The notes below the pieces were generated by a model. The model saw only the letters and a list, made by a program, of their open reading frames with translations, did no database searches and was not told the DNA's origin. A program made the translations under genes and the position numbers. A stretch of DNA of 64,000 bases, taken from assembly GCA_016706845.1 (NCBI GenBank), contig JADJIV010000008.1:85945-149944 (forward strand), given 5' to 3'. Every line of letters begins with the position of its first letter. Positions within the stretch are counted from its first letter, which is position 1. This DNA comes from PNOJ01 sp016706845 (lineage in GTDB: Bacteria > Krumholzibacteriota > Krumholzibacteriia > LZORAL124-64-63). Positions 8,224 to 17,988 of the stretch are shown in pieces.

Positions 8224-10389
8224 AACTCGTCGTCGGCATCCACAACCACCAGCCGGTCGGCAACTTCGACCACGTCATCGAGGACATCTACCGCAGCAGC
8301 TACCTGCCGTTCCTGGAGAGGGTCGAGCGCCACGAGCAGTTCCGCTTCAGCCTGCACGTGACCGGCCCGCTGCTGGAGTGGCTGCAGCGGCACCACCCGG
8401 AGTGGCTCGAGCGCGCGGCCTTCCTGGTGCGCGCCGGGCGCGTGGAGGTGCTCGGCGGCGGCTTTTACGAGCCGATCCTCGCCGCCATCCCGGAGCGCGA
8501 CCGCGTCGGGCAGCTGCGCATGATGTGCGACTGGGTGCGCCAGCACCTCGGCGCCGACTGCCGCGGCGTCTGGATGGCCGAGCGCGTCTGGGAGCCGCAC
8601 CTGGCCGGTTCGCTGGCCCGCGCCGGCGTCGAGTTCGCCCTGCTCGACGACTACCACTTCGTGCAGGCGGGCGTGCCGCCGGAGCGCCTGACCCACGGGC
8701 CCCCTGCTGACCGACGACCTCGGCCACGAGGTGGCCCTGCTGCCCATCAGCGAGCAGCTGCGCTACCTGATCCCGTTCCGCGACCCGTCCGAGACCGTGG
8801 CCGCCTGCCGCGCCCTGCACGAGCGGGATCCCGAGGGCGTGCTGGTCATGATCGACGACGGCGAGAAGTTCGGCGCCTGGCCCGGCACCCACGACCTCGT
8901 CTACGGCCGCGGCTGGCTGGACCGCTTCTGCGCGGCCCTGGCCGCCGAGTCGGACTGGCTGGAGCTGGCGCACCCGTCGGAGGTGCTGCGGGCCCGGCCG
9001 CCGCGCGAGCGCGTCTACCTGCCGCCGGGCAGCTACTTCGAGATGTCGGAGTGGTCGCTGCCGATGCCGGCCGCCGAGATCTTCTCCGACGCGGTGCACG
9101 CGTACCGCGATCAGGGCCGCTGGGACGAGATGCGCCCCTTCTTCCGCGGCGGCTTCTGGCGGCAGTTCTTCCAGAAGTACGAGGAGAGCCTGCTGATGCA
9201 GCGGCGCTCCCTGCTGCTGCACGAGGAGATCGCCGCCGCCGAGGCCACCGGGGCCGACGAGCAGCGCGTCGACGAGGCCCGCGACCACCTGTGGCGGGCC
9301 CAGTGCAACTGCGCCTACTGGCATGGCGTCTTCGGCGGCCTCTACCTGCCGCATCTGCGGCACGCGATCTACCGTCACCTGATCCTGGGCACCGAGATCA
9401 TCCAGACCGTGGCGCCGCCGCCGCGCGCCCAGATGGTGACGCTGGTCGGCCGCGCGGGCACCGACGTGCGGCTGGGCAACGACGCGCTGGAACTGTACCT
9501 GTCGCCCGACCGCGGCGGCGCCCTGGTCGGCCTCGAGGACCGGCGCGAGGACTGGAACCTCCAGAACACGCTGCGCCGTCGGCGCGAGGCCTACCACACG
9601 AAGATCGAACGCGCGCCCCTGGCCGCCGAGGGCGGCGGCGACGCGTCCGGCGGGGACCAGGGCGTCTCCATCCACGACCTGGTCACCCGCGTGACGCCGG
9701 AGATCAAGCGGGCCCTGGCCGTGGACCCGCAGCCCCGCTACTCGCTGCTCGAGCGCTTCCTGCACCCCGACGCCGGCTTCCCCGACGTGCTGCCGGACAT
9801 GGCCGGCCAGGACGGGGGCGACTTCGCGGCCGCGCCGGCGGCGCTGACGGCGCCGCGCTTCGGCCAGACCGGCAGCCTCGAGGACGAGCGCTTCCAGACC
9901 CGGCGCGACGGCCGCTACCGCGACCGCGCCGGTCGCGACTTTCAGTTGTCGGTGGAGAAGACCGTGACCCTGCAGCGCGAGGGCGCGGCCTTCGACATCG
10001 CCTGGACGGTGCGCAACACCGGCACCGAACGCCTGCGCTGCCGGTTCGCGCCGGAGTGGAACCTGGCCCTGTACGACGGCGGCGCCTACGCGCCGGGCGG
10101 CGACGACCCGGCGACGCCGCTGGATTCGGTCCGCCTGGACCGCCGCCGCGAACTGGCGGTGCTGGTCCCCCTGCACCGCGCCGCGCTGCGCTGGGAGATG
10201 GGCAACGAGGCCGAGGTCTGGGTCCACGCCGTGCGCACCGCGACCCAGGCCGAGGACGGGTTCCGGCTGACCTACCAGGGACACCTGCTGCTGTTCGTCT
10301 GGGACCTCGACCTCGAGCCCGGCGTCACGCAGATCTTCCGGCAGTCGTTCGCGCTCGAGCACGGAGTCGCCGCGCCGCGGGAGGCCTGA
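8220..10389 (+). CDS. 4-alpha-glucanotransferase/alpha-amylase, GH57 with DUF1925 and DUF1926 domains (one frameshift)
   Basis: A ~723-residue GH57 glucanotransferase of the Thermococcus TLGT type that transfers or disproportionates maltodextrins in the cytoplasm. Motifs: GIHNHQPVGNFDHV at the N-terminus, GGGFYEPILAAIPERDR, GVWMAERVWEP with the nucleophile Glu, and VMIDDGEKFGAWPGTH with the acid/base Asp. A helical DUF1925 region (~residues 300-400) and a DUF1926 beta-sandwich follow. The TTG start at 8220 overlaps the previous stop and has a good ribosome binding site (aggagg, 8208-8213). An extra C in the CCCCC run near 8700 breaks the frame; both halves are otherwise intact. It leads directly into glgA, so synthesis and remodelling of glucan are co-transcribed. 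Confidence 0.88.
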
Positions 10390-10390
10390 G

Positions 10391-11843
10391 ATGAAGATCC
10401 TGATGGTTTCCGCCGAGTACGCGCCGCTGGCCAAGGCCGGCGGATTGGGCGACATGGTGGCGGCGCTCGCGGGCGTCCTGACCGCGCGCGGCCACGACGT
10501 GAAGGTCGTGCTGCCCCTCTACGGGGACATCGACCGGGAGCGCCACGCGCTGGCGCCCTGCGCCGGACTGCCGCCCTTCGCGGTGCGCCGCGGCGGCGCG
10601 GTGCGGCGCTGCCGGATCTGGCGCGCCGACGGCGCCACGGGCCCCGACGTGCTGCTGCTGGAGAACGACGATCTGTTCGGCCGCCGGGGCATCTACGGTT
10701 ACGCGGACGTCGACGAGTTCGCGGACACGCTGCCGCGCCTGGCCCTGCTGGCGCAGGGGGCGCTGGAGGCGGCGGTGCTGCTGGACTGGGCTCCCGATGT
10801 GGTCCACGTCCACGACGCGGCGGCCGCCCTGGCGGCCGTCGACCTGGCCTGCTGGTCGCGCGCCGGCACGCCGCTGGCCGCGACGCGCACGGTGCTGACG
10901 ATCCACAACCTCGCCCACCAGTCCCTCCACCCGCGCTGGGAGTTCACGGGCCTGGATCTGCCCACGCGCCTGGCCTGGCATCCCGGCGAGATGGAGTTCC
11001 ACGGCGGGCTGAACCTGATGAAGGCCGGCATCCTGCTGTCCGACCGGGTCAACACGGTCAGCCCGACCTACGCGCGCGAGGTCACCGCCGACGAGGAGAC
11101 GGGCTGCGGACTCGCCGGCGTGCTGCGCGACCGGGGCGCCGCCTTCTCGGGCATCCTCAACGGCATGGACCGCGAGGCCTGGGACCCGGCCACCGACCGC
11201 TGCCTGCCCGCGAACTACTCGCAGCGGGCGCCGGCCGGCAAGGCGGTCTGCCGCACCGCCCTGCTGCGGGAGCTCGGGCTCGAGGAGGGCGGCCCGCTGC
11301 TCGCATCGGTGGGCCGGCTGGCCGGGCAGAAGGGCCTCGACCTGCTGCTGCCGCTCGTCCCGTCGCTGGTGGGCGACGGCTGGCGGCTGGCCGTGCTGGG
11401 CACCGGCGAACCCGCCCTGGAGCAGGCCCTGCACGCGGCCGCGGCGGCGCATCCCGGCCGGGTCGCCTTCGCCGCGCGGCTTCGACGAGGCCCTCTCGCA
11501 CCGCTTCTACGCCGGCGCCGACGCGTTCGTGATGCCGTCGCGCTTCGAGCCCTGCGGCCTGGCCCAGTTGTACGCCCTGCGCTACGGCACGCCGCCGGTG
11601 GTGCGGCGCACCGGCGGTCTGGCCGACACCGTGACCGACGCCGACGAGCCGGGCGGCGTCGGCTTCCTCTTCGACGAGGCCACACCCGCGGCGCTCGGCG
11701 CCGCCCTCGCGCGCGCGATCGAGGCTTGGCGCGAGCCGGGTCGATGGAGTAGTCTCGCGCGGCGGGGCATGGCCGCGGACTACGGCTGGGACGTGCCGGC
11801 GGCCGCCTACGAGGAACTCTACCGCAGCCTGGAGGGATCATGA
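10391..11843 (+). CDS. glgA: Glycogen synthase (ADP-glucose type), one frameshift
   Basis: Starch/glycogen synthase of family GT5, ~484 residues, which elongates alpha-1,4-glucan from ADP-glucose. The N-terminal substrate loop reads AKAGGLGDMV (residues ~14-23; KTGGL in the classic form). The C-terminal RFEPCGLAQLYALRYGT segment has the conserved catalytic-loop Glu and the nucleotide-binding loop. The frame breaks near 11480 by an insertion of one G (GCGCGG instead of GCGCG before CTTCGACGAGGC). The second half continues at 11485-11843. The start lies one base after the GH57 stop. The stop overlaps the glgC start (ATGA), showing tight coupling with glgC, which makes the ADP-glucose. Confidence 0.93.
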
Positions 11844-13123
11844 GCGTCGGCAGCAAGACGGATGCGCCCCTGAAGATCCTCGACCTGCCGCGCCACACCC
11901 TGACGATGATCATGGCCGGCGGCCGCGGCGAGCGCCTGCGCCCGCTGACCGACGAGCGTTCCAAGCCGGGCGTGCCGTTCGGCGCCAACTACCGCATCAT
12001 CGACTTCACGCTCAGCAACGTCTGGAACTCGGGCCTGCGCCGCATCTACGTGCTGACGCAGTACAAATCCTACTCGCTGGACAAGCACCTGCTGAAGGGC
12101 TGGCAGATCTTCAACCACGAAGCCGGGGAGTTCCTCTACGGCATCCCGCCCCAGCACCGCGTCGGCGAGATGTGGTACCGCGGCACCGCGGACGCCATCT
12201 ACCAGAACATCTACCTCATCGACCGCGAGCGGTCCGACTACGTGCTGATCCTCTCGGGGGACCACATCTACCGCATGGACTACTCCACGCTGATGGTCCT
12301 GCACACCCGGCGCAAGGCGCGGTTGACCCTGGCCGCGGTCGTGGTGCCGCGCAGCGAGGCCCACGAGTTCGGCATCCTGGAGGTCGACGAGCAGGGCTGG
12401 GTGGTGGGGTTCCAGGAGAAGCCGTCGGACCCCAAGACGATCCCCGGCAAGCCCGACTGGTGCCTGGTCAACATGGGGGTCTACGTCTTCAACCGCGAGA
12501 GCCTGGTCAGCGAGCTGCTCAAGGACGCCGGCGACCCGAGATCGGCCCACGACTTCGGCAAGAACGTCATCCCGGCCATGGTCCGCGAGGGCGGCGTGCT
12601 GGCCTACCCCTTCCTCGACCACGAGACCGAGCAGCCCCGCTACTGGCGCGACATCGGCACCCTGGACACCTACTACGCCGCCTCGATGGACCTGATCCGT
12701 CCGGTGCCGCCCTTCAGCCTCTACGACCGCGAGTGGCCCATCCGCACCTGGATGGCGCCGGCGCCGCCGGCCAAGACGGTCCACAACCACTTCGACGGCA
12801 CCAGTCCGCTCGGCCAGCTGATCGGTTCGATCGTCGGCGGCGGCACCATCATCTCCGGCGGCACCGCCGAGCGCTCGATCCTGGGCCGCAACGTCTACCT
12901 CGACGCCGGCTGCCACGTGGTCGACTCGGTGATCATGGACAACGCGCGCATCGGCAAGCGCGCGGCGGTCCACCGCGCCATCGTCGACAAGGGCGCCGAG
13001 ATCCCCGACGGCATGCACATCGGCTGGGACCGCGAGGCCGACCACCGCCTGTTCAAGGTGACCGAGGCCGGGGTCGTCGTGGTGCCGAAGGACTGGCGGG
13101 CCGGCGTCGAGGCCACGGCCTAG
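11840..13123 (+). CDS. glgC: Glucose-1-phosphate adenylyltransferase
   Basis: This 427-residue enzyme converts glucose-1-phosphate and ATP to ADP-glucose, the committed step of bacterial glycogen synthesis. Visible are the nucleotide-binding MAGGRGERLRPLT with SKPGVPFG near residue 25-50, the GDHIYRMDYSTL metal/substrate site, and a C-terminal left-handed beta-helix with hexapeptide-like repeats after residue ~310. Length fits the family (~420). It is usually allosterically controlled by glycolytic intermediates (family knowledge). The gene is intact, overlaps glgA by 4 nt and ends 3 nt inside the opposing nitrilase gene. Confidence 0.96.
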   Translation: MSVGSKTDAPLKILDLPRHTLTMIMAGGRGERLRPLTDERSKPGVPFGANYRIIDFTLSNVWNSGLRRIYVLTQYKSYSLDKHLLKGWQIFNHEAGEFLYGIPPQHRVGEMWYRGTADAIYQNIYLIDRERSDYVLILSGDHIYRMDYSTLMVLHTRRKARLTLAAVVVPRSEAHEFGILEVDEQGWVVGFQEKPSDPKTIPGKPDWCLVNMGVYVFNRESLVSELLKDAGDPRSAHDFGKNVIPAMVREGGVLAYPFLDHETEQPRYWRDIGTLDTYYAASMDLIRPVPPFSLYDREWPIRTWMAPAPPAKTVHNHFDGTSPLGQLIGSIVGGGTIISGGTAERSILGRNVYLDAGCHVVDSVIMDNARIGKRAAVHRAIVDKGAEIPDGMHIGWDREADHRLFKVTEAGVVVVPKDWRAGVEATA

Positions 13124-13914
13124 CCGCCCGCGTACTGGTCCGGCCGGCGGTCCTCCCACAGATCGTTGCGCGGCGTCAGGCGCGGGTCGGCGTGCGCGAG
13201 GTCGATCGCGGCCGCGGCGGCGCCCGTCGCGGCGCCGTCCAGGCGCGCCAGCGGCGCCCCGCGCGGCCCGCAGACCTGGCTGCGGCCGATGAAGTCGAGA
13301 CGCCGCCCGGCGATCCGCTCCTCCCGACCCACCCGGTTCGCCGTCACCGCGAAGCAGCGGTTCTCCAGGCAGCGCGTCACCATGGCGTCGGGGCAGTGCG
13401 GCAGCACCAGGTTGCTGGGGTGGGCGATGAGCTTCGCACCGCGCCGCGCCAGGCTGCGGGCCGCCTCCGGGAAGATCCAGTCGAAGCAGATCATCATGCC
13501 CACCGCCGTGCCGCAGGCCGCGAAGACCGGGAAGCCGAGATCGCCGGGGTCGAAGACCAGCTTCTCGTCCCAGAAGAGGTGGACCTTGCGGTAGAGCGCC
13601 GCGGTGCCGTCGGGCCGCACCAGCAGGCTGCTGTTGTAGAGGCGCTCGCCGTCCCGTTCGGCGAAGCCGGCCACCAGGGTGGTGCCGGTGGCCGCGGCGG
13701 CGGCGGCCAGGCGTTGCGAGGTCGGGCCGTCCGCCGGCTCGGCCAGTTCCCGCAGTTCCCCGCGGTCGCGGAACTGGTAGCCGGTCGTGCACAGCTCGGG
13801 CAGGACCGCCAGGTCGAGCCCGGGCGGCACCAGCGCCAGGGCGGCCTCGAGGTTGCGGACCGTCTCGCCGAACACCGGCGAGGTCTGGATCGCGGCCACG
13901 CGCAGTTCGCTCAC
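13120..13914 (-). CDS. Carbon-nitrogen hydrolase (nitrilase superfamily)
   Basis: A 264-residue amidase-type hydrolase of the nitrilase superfamily. The catalytic triad is readable as Glu40 (VLPELCTTGY), Lys110 (YRKVHLF) and Cys143 (MICFDWIFPE). Length and these motifs fit the omega-amidase/N-carbamoyl hydrolase branches; the substrate is not clear. The start is GTG 13914, preceded by ggagg and overlapping the stop of the glycosyltransferase gene (GTGA), so the two form an operon. Its stop overlaps the glgC stop on the other strand (CTAG). Confidence 0.88.
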   Translation of the reverse strand: MSELRVAAIQTSPVFGETVRNLEAALALVPPGLDLAVLPELCTTGYQFRDRGELRELAEPADGPTSQRLAAAAAATGTTLVAGFAERDGERLYNSSLLVRPDGTAALYRKVHLFWDEKLVFDPGDLGFPVFAACGTAVGMMICFDWIFPEAARSLARRGAKLIAHPSNLVLPHCPDAMVTRCLENRCFAVTANRVGREERIAGRRLDFIGRSQVCGPRGAPLARLDGAATGAAAAAIDLAHADPRLTPRNDLWEDRRPDQYAGG

Positions 13915-15018
13915 GTCGCCTCCCTGGGCCGCGGCGCGGGCCGCAGCAGGTCCTCGAGCCGCGACAGCATCGCGGTCCGGTCGAAGTCGGTCCGGACGTG
14001 CGCGGCGGCGGCGGCGCCGAGCCGTCGGCGCAGTTCGCGATCGTCCAGCAGCCTCAGGATCGCGGCGGCCAGGGCCGCAGGATCGTCCGGGGCCACCAGC
14101 AGTCCCGTCTCCCCGTCATGCACCACCTCCGGCAGTGAACTGACGCGTGTCGCGACGACGGGACGGCCGCAGGCGCCGGCTTCGGCGGCGGCGAGCCCGA
14201 AGCCTTCGTACCGCGAAGGGGCCGCCAGCAGCGTCAGCGAACCGTGGAACGCCGGCATGTCACGGACCCAACCCGCCAGGTCGACGCTGCCCGGGTCCCG
14301 CAGCCCGGCGCGCCAGGTCGCGAGCGCCGGCCGCAGGGGGCCCTCGCCGGCGAGGCGCAGCAGCGGCGGTTCGCCGGGCCAGGCCTCGAGCACCGGTCCA
14401 GGCCGCCATCAGCAGCGGCACGCCCTTGCGCTCGTCCAGGCTGCCCGCGAAGCCCACCACCGGACGCCCCGGCGGCTCCGGCCGCACCCGGAAGCGCCCG
14501 CCGTCGATGCCCTTGTAGAGTAGGTGGACCCGTTCCGGAAGCAGCCACGGCGCGCTGTCGAGCGTGGTGCGCAGCGTGGCGCGCGAATTGACCAGCACCC
14601 CGGAGGCCACCCGGCCGTAGTACCAGCGGTAATAAGGCCGCGGGCGCAACGGGTGGTCGCTCTCGCGGCTCTTGAGCACGACCTCGATGCCGGCCAGGCG
14701 GGCCGCGACCCCCGCGGCCTTGAGGTCCTTGAGCCGGTTGCAGAGCACGGCGGTCGTGCCGTGGCGCCGCAGCAGGCGCAGCAGGCGCGCCTGGGTCCAG
14801 GGCGCCCCGTCGCAGCGGATCGGCACGCCGGCCGTTTCGAGGCCGGCCTCCTCAGCCAGGCGCAGGAGTTCCGAGCCCGGCTGGCCGACCAGCAAGACCC
14901 GGTGGCCGCGTTCCTTGAGACCCTGGGCCACGTCCAGATGCCAGAGCTCGGCGCCGCCTAGGCTCCGCATGCCGTTGACCAGGGCCAGGTTGATCCGGGG
15001 GCTCGCCGTTGTCGACAT
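13911..15018 (-). CDS. Glycosyltransferase, GT4-like (one frameshift)
   Basis: A retaining GT-B glycosyltransferase of ~368 residues. The N-terminal half has the usual NGMRSLGGAELWHLDVAQGL glycine-rich acceptor side and a VLLVGQPGSEL strand. The C-terminal half has FAGSLDERKGV, PSRYEGFGLAAAEAGACGRPVVA with the EGFGL nucleotide-sugar Glu, and a final helix. An extra G near 14400 separates the halves (MAAW to VLEAWPGEP). ATG 15018 (MSTTASPRIN) is preferred over 15048 because of the upstream ggag. It is probably involved in lipid-linked or surface glycan assembly; acceptor and donor are unknown. It is co-transcribed with the nitrilase-family gene. Confidence 0.85.
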
Positions 15019-15124
15019 CCGACACGCTCCGATGGGGGGAGCCCCCATTGTCGTGGAATTTTCGAGGATGACCAGCGGGAATCGCGGCCCGTGTGTCCAG
15101 GGCCTGTCCGATCAGCGGGTCTAA

Positions 15125-15182
15125 TTTGATGTATTCGCATTTTTATTGTTGTATTATGGTTTTTGCATGATGTATCATCTTG
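15125..15182 (+). promoter_or_regulatory. AT-rich promoter region upstream of a secreted protein gene
   Basis: This ~58-nt stretch is strikingly AT-rich against its surroundings. It contains TTGATG (15126), TATTAT (15152-15157) and TATCAT (15173). Spacings do not fit one clean sigma70 promoter, so only the region is called. Confidence 0.4.
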
Positions 15183-15246
15183 AGGTGGCGGAAGCGCCGC
15201 GCACTAAATCAACCAACAAGATGGTCTGTTCCCTGGAGGGAAGTCG

Positions 15247-16092
15247 ATGATGTCCAAGAAGATGAGCTTGCTGCTGCTGTCGCTCCTGGTGGTGGGGCTG
15301 GCCGGCTCCGCCCAGGCCACCCGCTGGGACGCCTTCAGCGCCACGGCAGATTGCGAGGGCTGGTCGATGGAAGGCATGGTCAAGATCGGTGCCAGCCACC
15401 CCTACGTCGACGTGGAATATGCGGTCGCGGCGACCCGCGACGGCGCCGTCCTCGAGGAGCACACCGGCACGGTCCGGCTCGAGATGGACGCCGACGCCGT
15501 CCCCATGGAGGCCTCCGGTGAGTGGTCGCAGGACATGACGGGGGACGTCACGGTGATCGGCACCTTCTTCCTGCCCTTCGTGACCAGCGGCGACACGATC
15601 AAGACCTTCGAGCAGGTCCTGGACTGCGGCGGCGACACCCCGGTCGTGTGCGCCCACCGCCCGGCCTGGTGGAAGCGCCACTGCTGCGAGTGGCCCGTCA
15701 ACCAGCTGCGGATCGCCAACCACCAGCGCAGCAAGCAGGAACTGCTGTGCGTGCTGCGCATGCCCGCCCTGACCCTGCAGATGCGGCTGGTCCGCCAGCT
15801 GATCGCCGCCAAGCTGAACGTGGCCGCCGGCGTCGAGAACACCGCCGCGGCGTCGATCGCCGCCGCCGACACGTTCCTGGCCTCGCGTCCCTGGTACAGC
15901 TGCCTGTCGCACTCCGCCCGCGCCGAGGCGCGGCGGCTGATCAATGAACTGCGCGCGTTCAACCGCGGCGACTGCGGTTGTGGCAACAAGGCGCTGGCCG
16001 GGGCGCAGGACGCCGACGTCGACGAGGCCGACGACGCCGAGGACGTCGACGACCTGTACGGATGGGGCGACGTGAAATCGATGTATCGGTGA
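15247..16092 (+). CDS. Secreted cysteine-containing protein of unknown function
   Basis: A 281-residue protein not recognised from any family. A clear signal peptide (MSKKMSLLLLSLLVVGLAGS, cleavage near AQA-TRW) sends it out of the cytoplasm. The first ~110 mature residues look like a beta domain ending in CGGDTPVVCAH. The middle has a basic Cys cluster (WWKRHCCEW), then a helical region. The C-terminus carries CGCGNK and an acidic tail (DADVDEADDAEDVDD). About ten cysteines suggest disulfides or metal binding. ggaggg at 15235-15240 supports ATG 15247; 15250 is possible. It is monocistronic, with an AT-rich promoter region and a terminator. Confidence 0.7.
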   Translation: MMSKKMSLLLLSLLVVGLAGSAQATRWDAFSATADCEGWSMEGMVKIGASHPYVDVEYAVAATRDGAVLEEHTGTVRLEMDADAVPMEASGEWSQDMTGDVTVIGTFFLPFVTSGDTIKTFEQVLDCGGDTPVVCAHRPAWWKRHCCEWPVNQLRIANHQRSKQELLCVLRMPALTLQMRLVRQLIAAKLNVAAGVENTAAASIAAADTFLASRPWYSCLSHSARAEARRLINELRAFNRGDCGCGNKALAGAQDADVDEADDAEDVDDLYGWGDVKSMYR

Positions 16093-16112
16093 TCTGAACG
16101 GGCTCCCTCCAG

Positions 16113-16138
16113 GGCCGCCTTCCTGCGGGGAGGCGGCC
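16113..16138 (+). terminator. Terminator-like hairpin after the secreted protein gene
   Basis: An 8-bp stem GGCCGCCT/AGGCGGCC (16113-16120 with 16131-16138) is extended by three further pairs around a TGCG loop. No T-tract follows. Confidence 0.65.
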
Positions 16139-16229
16139 TCCGCGTCGCCGGTGCGCCGGCCGGACTATCGACCCGGCGGCGCGCCTATATTGGGGGCTCG
16201 CGCGACCTTTCCCCAGCGACCGGAGCCCC

Positions 16230-17294
16230 GTGTTCGACCGCAAGCCCGCCCGCATCGACCCCCGCACGCCCTGGTTCGCCGGGGTGCGCACCGCCCTGTC
16301 GCCCATGGCCGGGGTGACCGACCGCGCGTTCCGGGACATCTGCCGCGAGCACGGCGCGGGGATCGCCTTCTGCGAATTCACCGCCGCCAAGGGCCTGACC
16401 TACGACATCCCGCAGGCCTGGCGGCTCGTGGACACCGAGGGGGAGCAGGGTCTGGTCGGCGTGCAGATCTTCGGCAACGAACCCGCCGCGATGGCCGGCG
16501 CCGCCCGCATGATGGCGAACCGTCGGCTCGACGTGCTGGACATCAACTTCGGCTGCCCCGCCAAGAAGGTCGTCGCGAAGTGCGGCGGCAGCGCATTGCT
16601 GGCAGACGTGCCCCTGCTGACCGAGATCACCGCCGCGGTCGTCGCGGCCAGCCCGGCGCCGGTCAGCGCCAAGATCCGCACCGGCTGGGACGAATCCTCG
16701 GTCAACTACCGCGAGGTGGGCCTGGCGCTGCAGGAGGCGGGCTGCGTCTGGGTCACGCTGCACGGCCGCACCCGCGCCCAGAAGTTCACCGGCGAGGCCG
16801 ACTGGGACCGCATCGCCGACCTGGTCGACACCCTCGAGATCCCGGTGATCGGCAACGGCGACGTCGTGGACGGCGACTCGTACGCCCGCATGGTGCGCGC
16901 GACCCGCTGCCACGCCGTCATGGTGGGGCGGGCCGCCACGGGCGATCCCTGGCTCTTCGAGGCGATGGACGCGGCCGAGGGCCTGCGGGACTGGACGCCG
17001 CCGACCTTGGCCGGGATCTTCGCGACCGTCGAACGCCACATCGTCGAGGAGTGCCGGCTGAAGGGGGAGCACATCGGCTCGCACGTGGTGCGCAAGCACG
17101 TCGTGCGCTATTTCCGGGGCTTCCCGGGCGCGGCCGCCATCCGCCGCCGCCTGTTCGCCACCGAGACCGGAGAGCAGATGCTCGCCGTCCTGGACGAAGT
17201 GCGGCGGGAAGAGGACGTCCCGCCGAGCGCGATGGGGGGGGACGAGAGCCGTCCGGTGGGGACCGGCCTTGCGCCGGCGGCGCCGGTCTGCTAG
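16230..17294 (+). CDS. dusB: tRNA-dihydrouridine synthase (DusB/NifR3 type)
   Basis: A 354-residue FMN-dependent enzyme that reduces uridines in the tRNA D-loop. Motifs: SPMAGVTDRAFR for FMN binding near residue 24, NFGCPAKKVV with the catalytic Cys109, LHGRTRAQKFTG, and the phosphate-binding GNGDVVDGD and VGRAATGDPW. Length fits DusB (~330-350). The start is GTG 16230 after cggag. A TATATT box (16186-16191) lies 44 nt upstream, without a good -35. The stop lies at the pyrR promoter, so dus precedes the pyr operon but is probably a separate unit. Confidence 0.93.
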   Translation: MFDRKPARIDPRTPWFAGVRTALSPMAGVTDRAFRDICREHGAGIAFCEFTAAKGLTYDIPQAWRLVDTEGEQGLVGVQIFGNEPAAMAGAARMMANRRLDVLDINFGCPAKKVVAKCGGSALLADVPLLTEITAAVVAASPAPVSAKIRTGWDESSVNYREVGLALQEAGCVWVTLHGRTRAQKFTGEADWDRIADLVDTLEIPVIGNGDVVDGDSYARMVRATRCHAVMVGRAATGDPWLFEAMDAAEGLRDWTPPTLAGIFATVERHIVEECRLKGEHIGSHVVRKHVVRYFRGFPGAAAIRRRLFATETGEQMLAVLDEVRREEDVPPSAMGGDESRPVGTGLAPAAPVC

Positions 17295-17297
17295 ATT
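17269..17297 (+). promoter_or_regulatory. Candidate promoter of the pyr operon
   Basis: TTGCGC (17269-17274) and TAGATT (17292-17297) are spaced by 17 nt and overlap the end of dusB. The predicted start near 17304 would place the whole PyrR-type leader in the transcript. Confidence 0.6.
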
Positions 17298-17310
17298 CGC
17301 CCCGAGACAG

Positions 17311-17408
17311 TGACGGCTGTCCTTTTAATGCGGCCCCGCGAGGCCCAAAAGGAGGCGGAACCGGAACCAGGCAGGCACGGGCGCGTTCAGGCCCTGCCTT
17401 TTTTTGTG
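17311..17408 (+). promoter_or_regulatory. PyrR-type transcription attenuator leader with terminator
   Basis: The leader before pyrR has a hairpin CCTTTT/AAAAGG (17321-17326 with 17347-17352). It is topped by GGCC/GGCC around CCGCGA, giving the CCnGnGAGG apical sequence of PyrR-binding anti-antiterminators. It is followed by an intrinsic terminator: AGGCAG (17369-17374) plus GGGC (17379-17382) pair with GCCCTGCCT (17391-17399), then seven T (17399-17405). Known PyrR logic: when UMP is high, PyrR holds the first hairpin and the terminator forms. The competing antiterminator pairing was not worked out in full here. Confidence 0.82.
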
Positions 17409-17436
17409 TCCGGCGACGCCCCCGGGAGGCGTGGAG

Positions 17437-17984
<548 letters not shown>

Positions 17985-17988
<4 letters not shown>

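Noticed and set aside
13911..14393. Two separate glycosyltransferase genes at 13911-14393 and 14260-15048
   Set aside because: Together they make one full-length GT-B protein; one extra G near 14400 explains the split.
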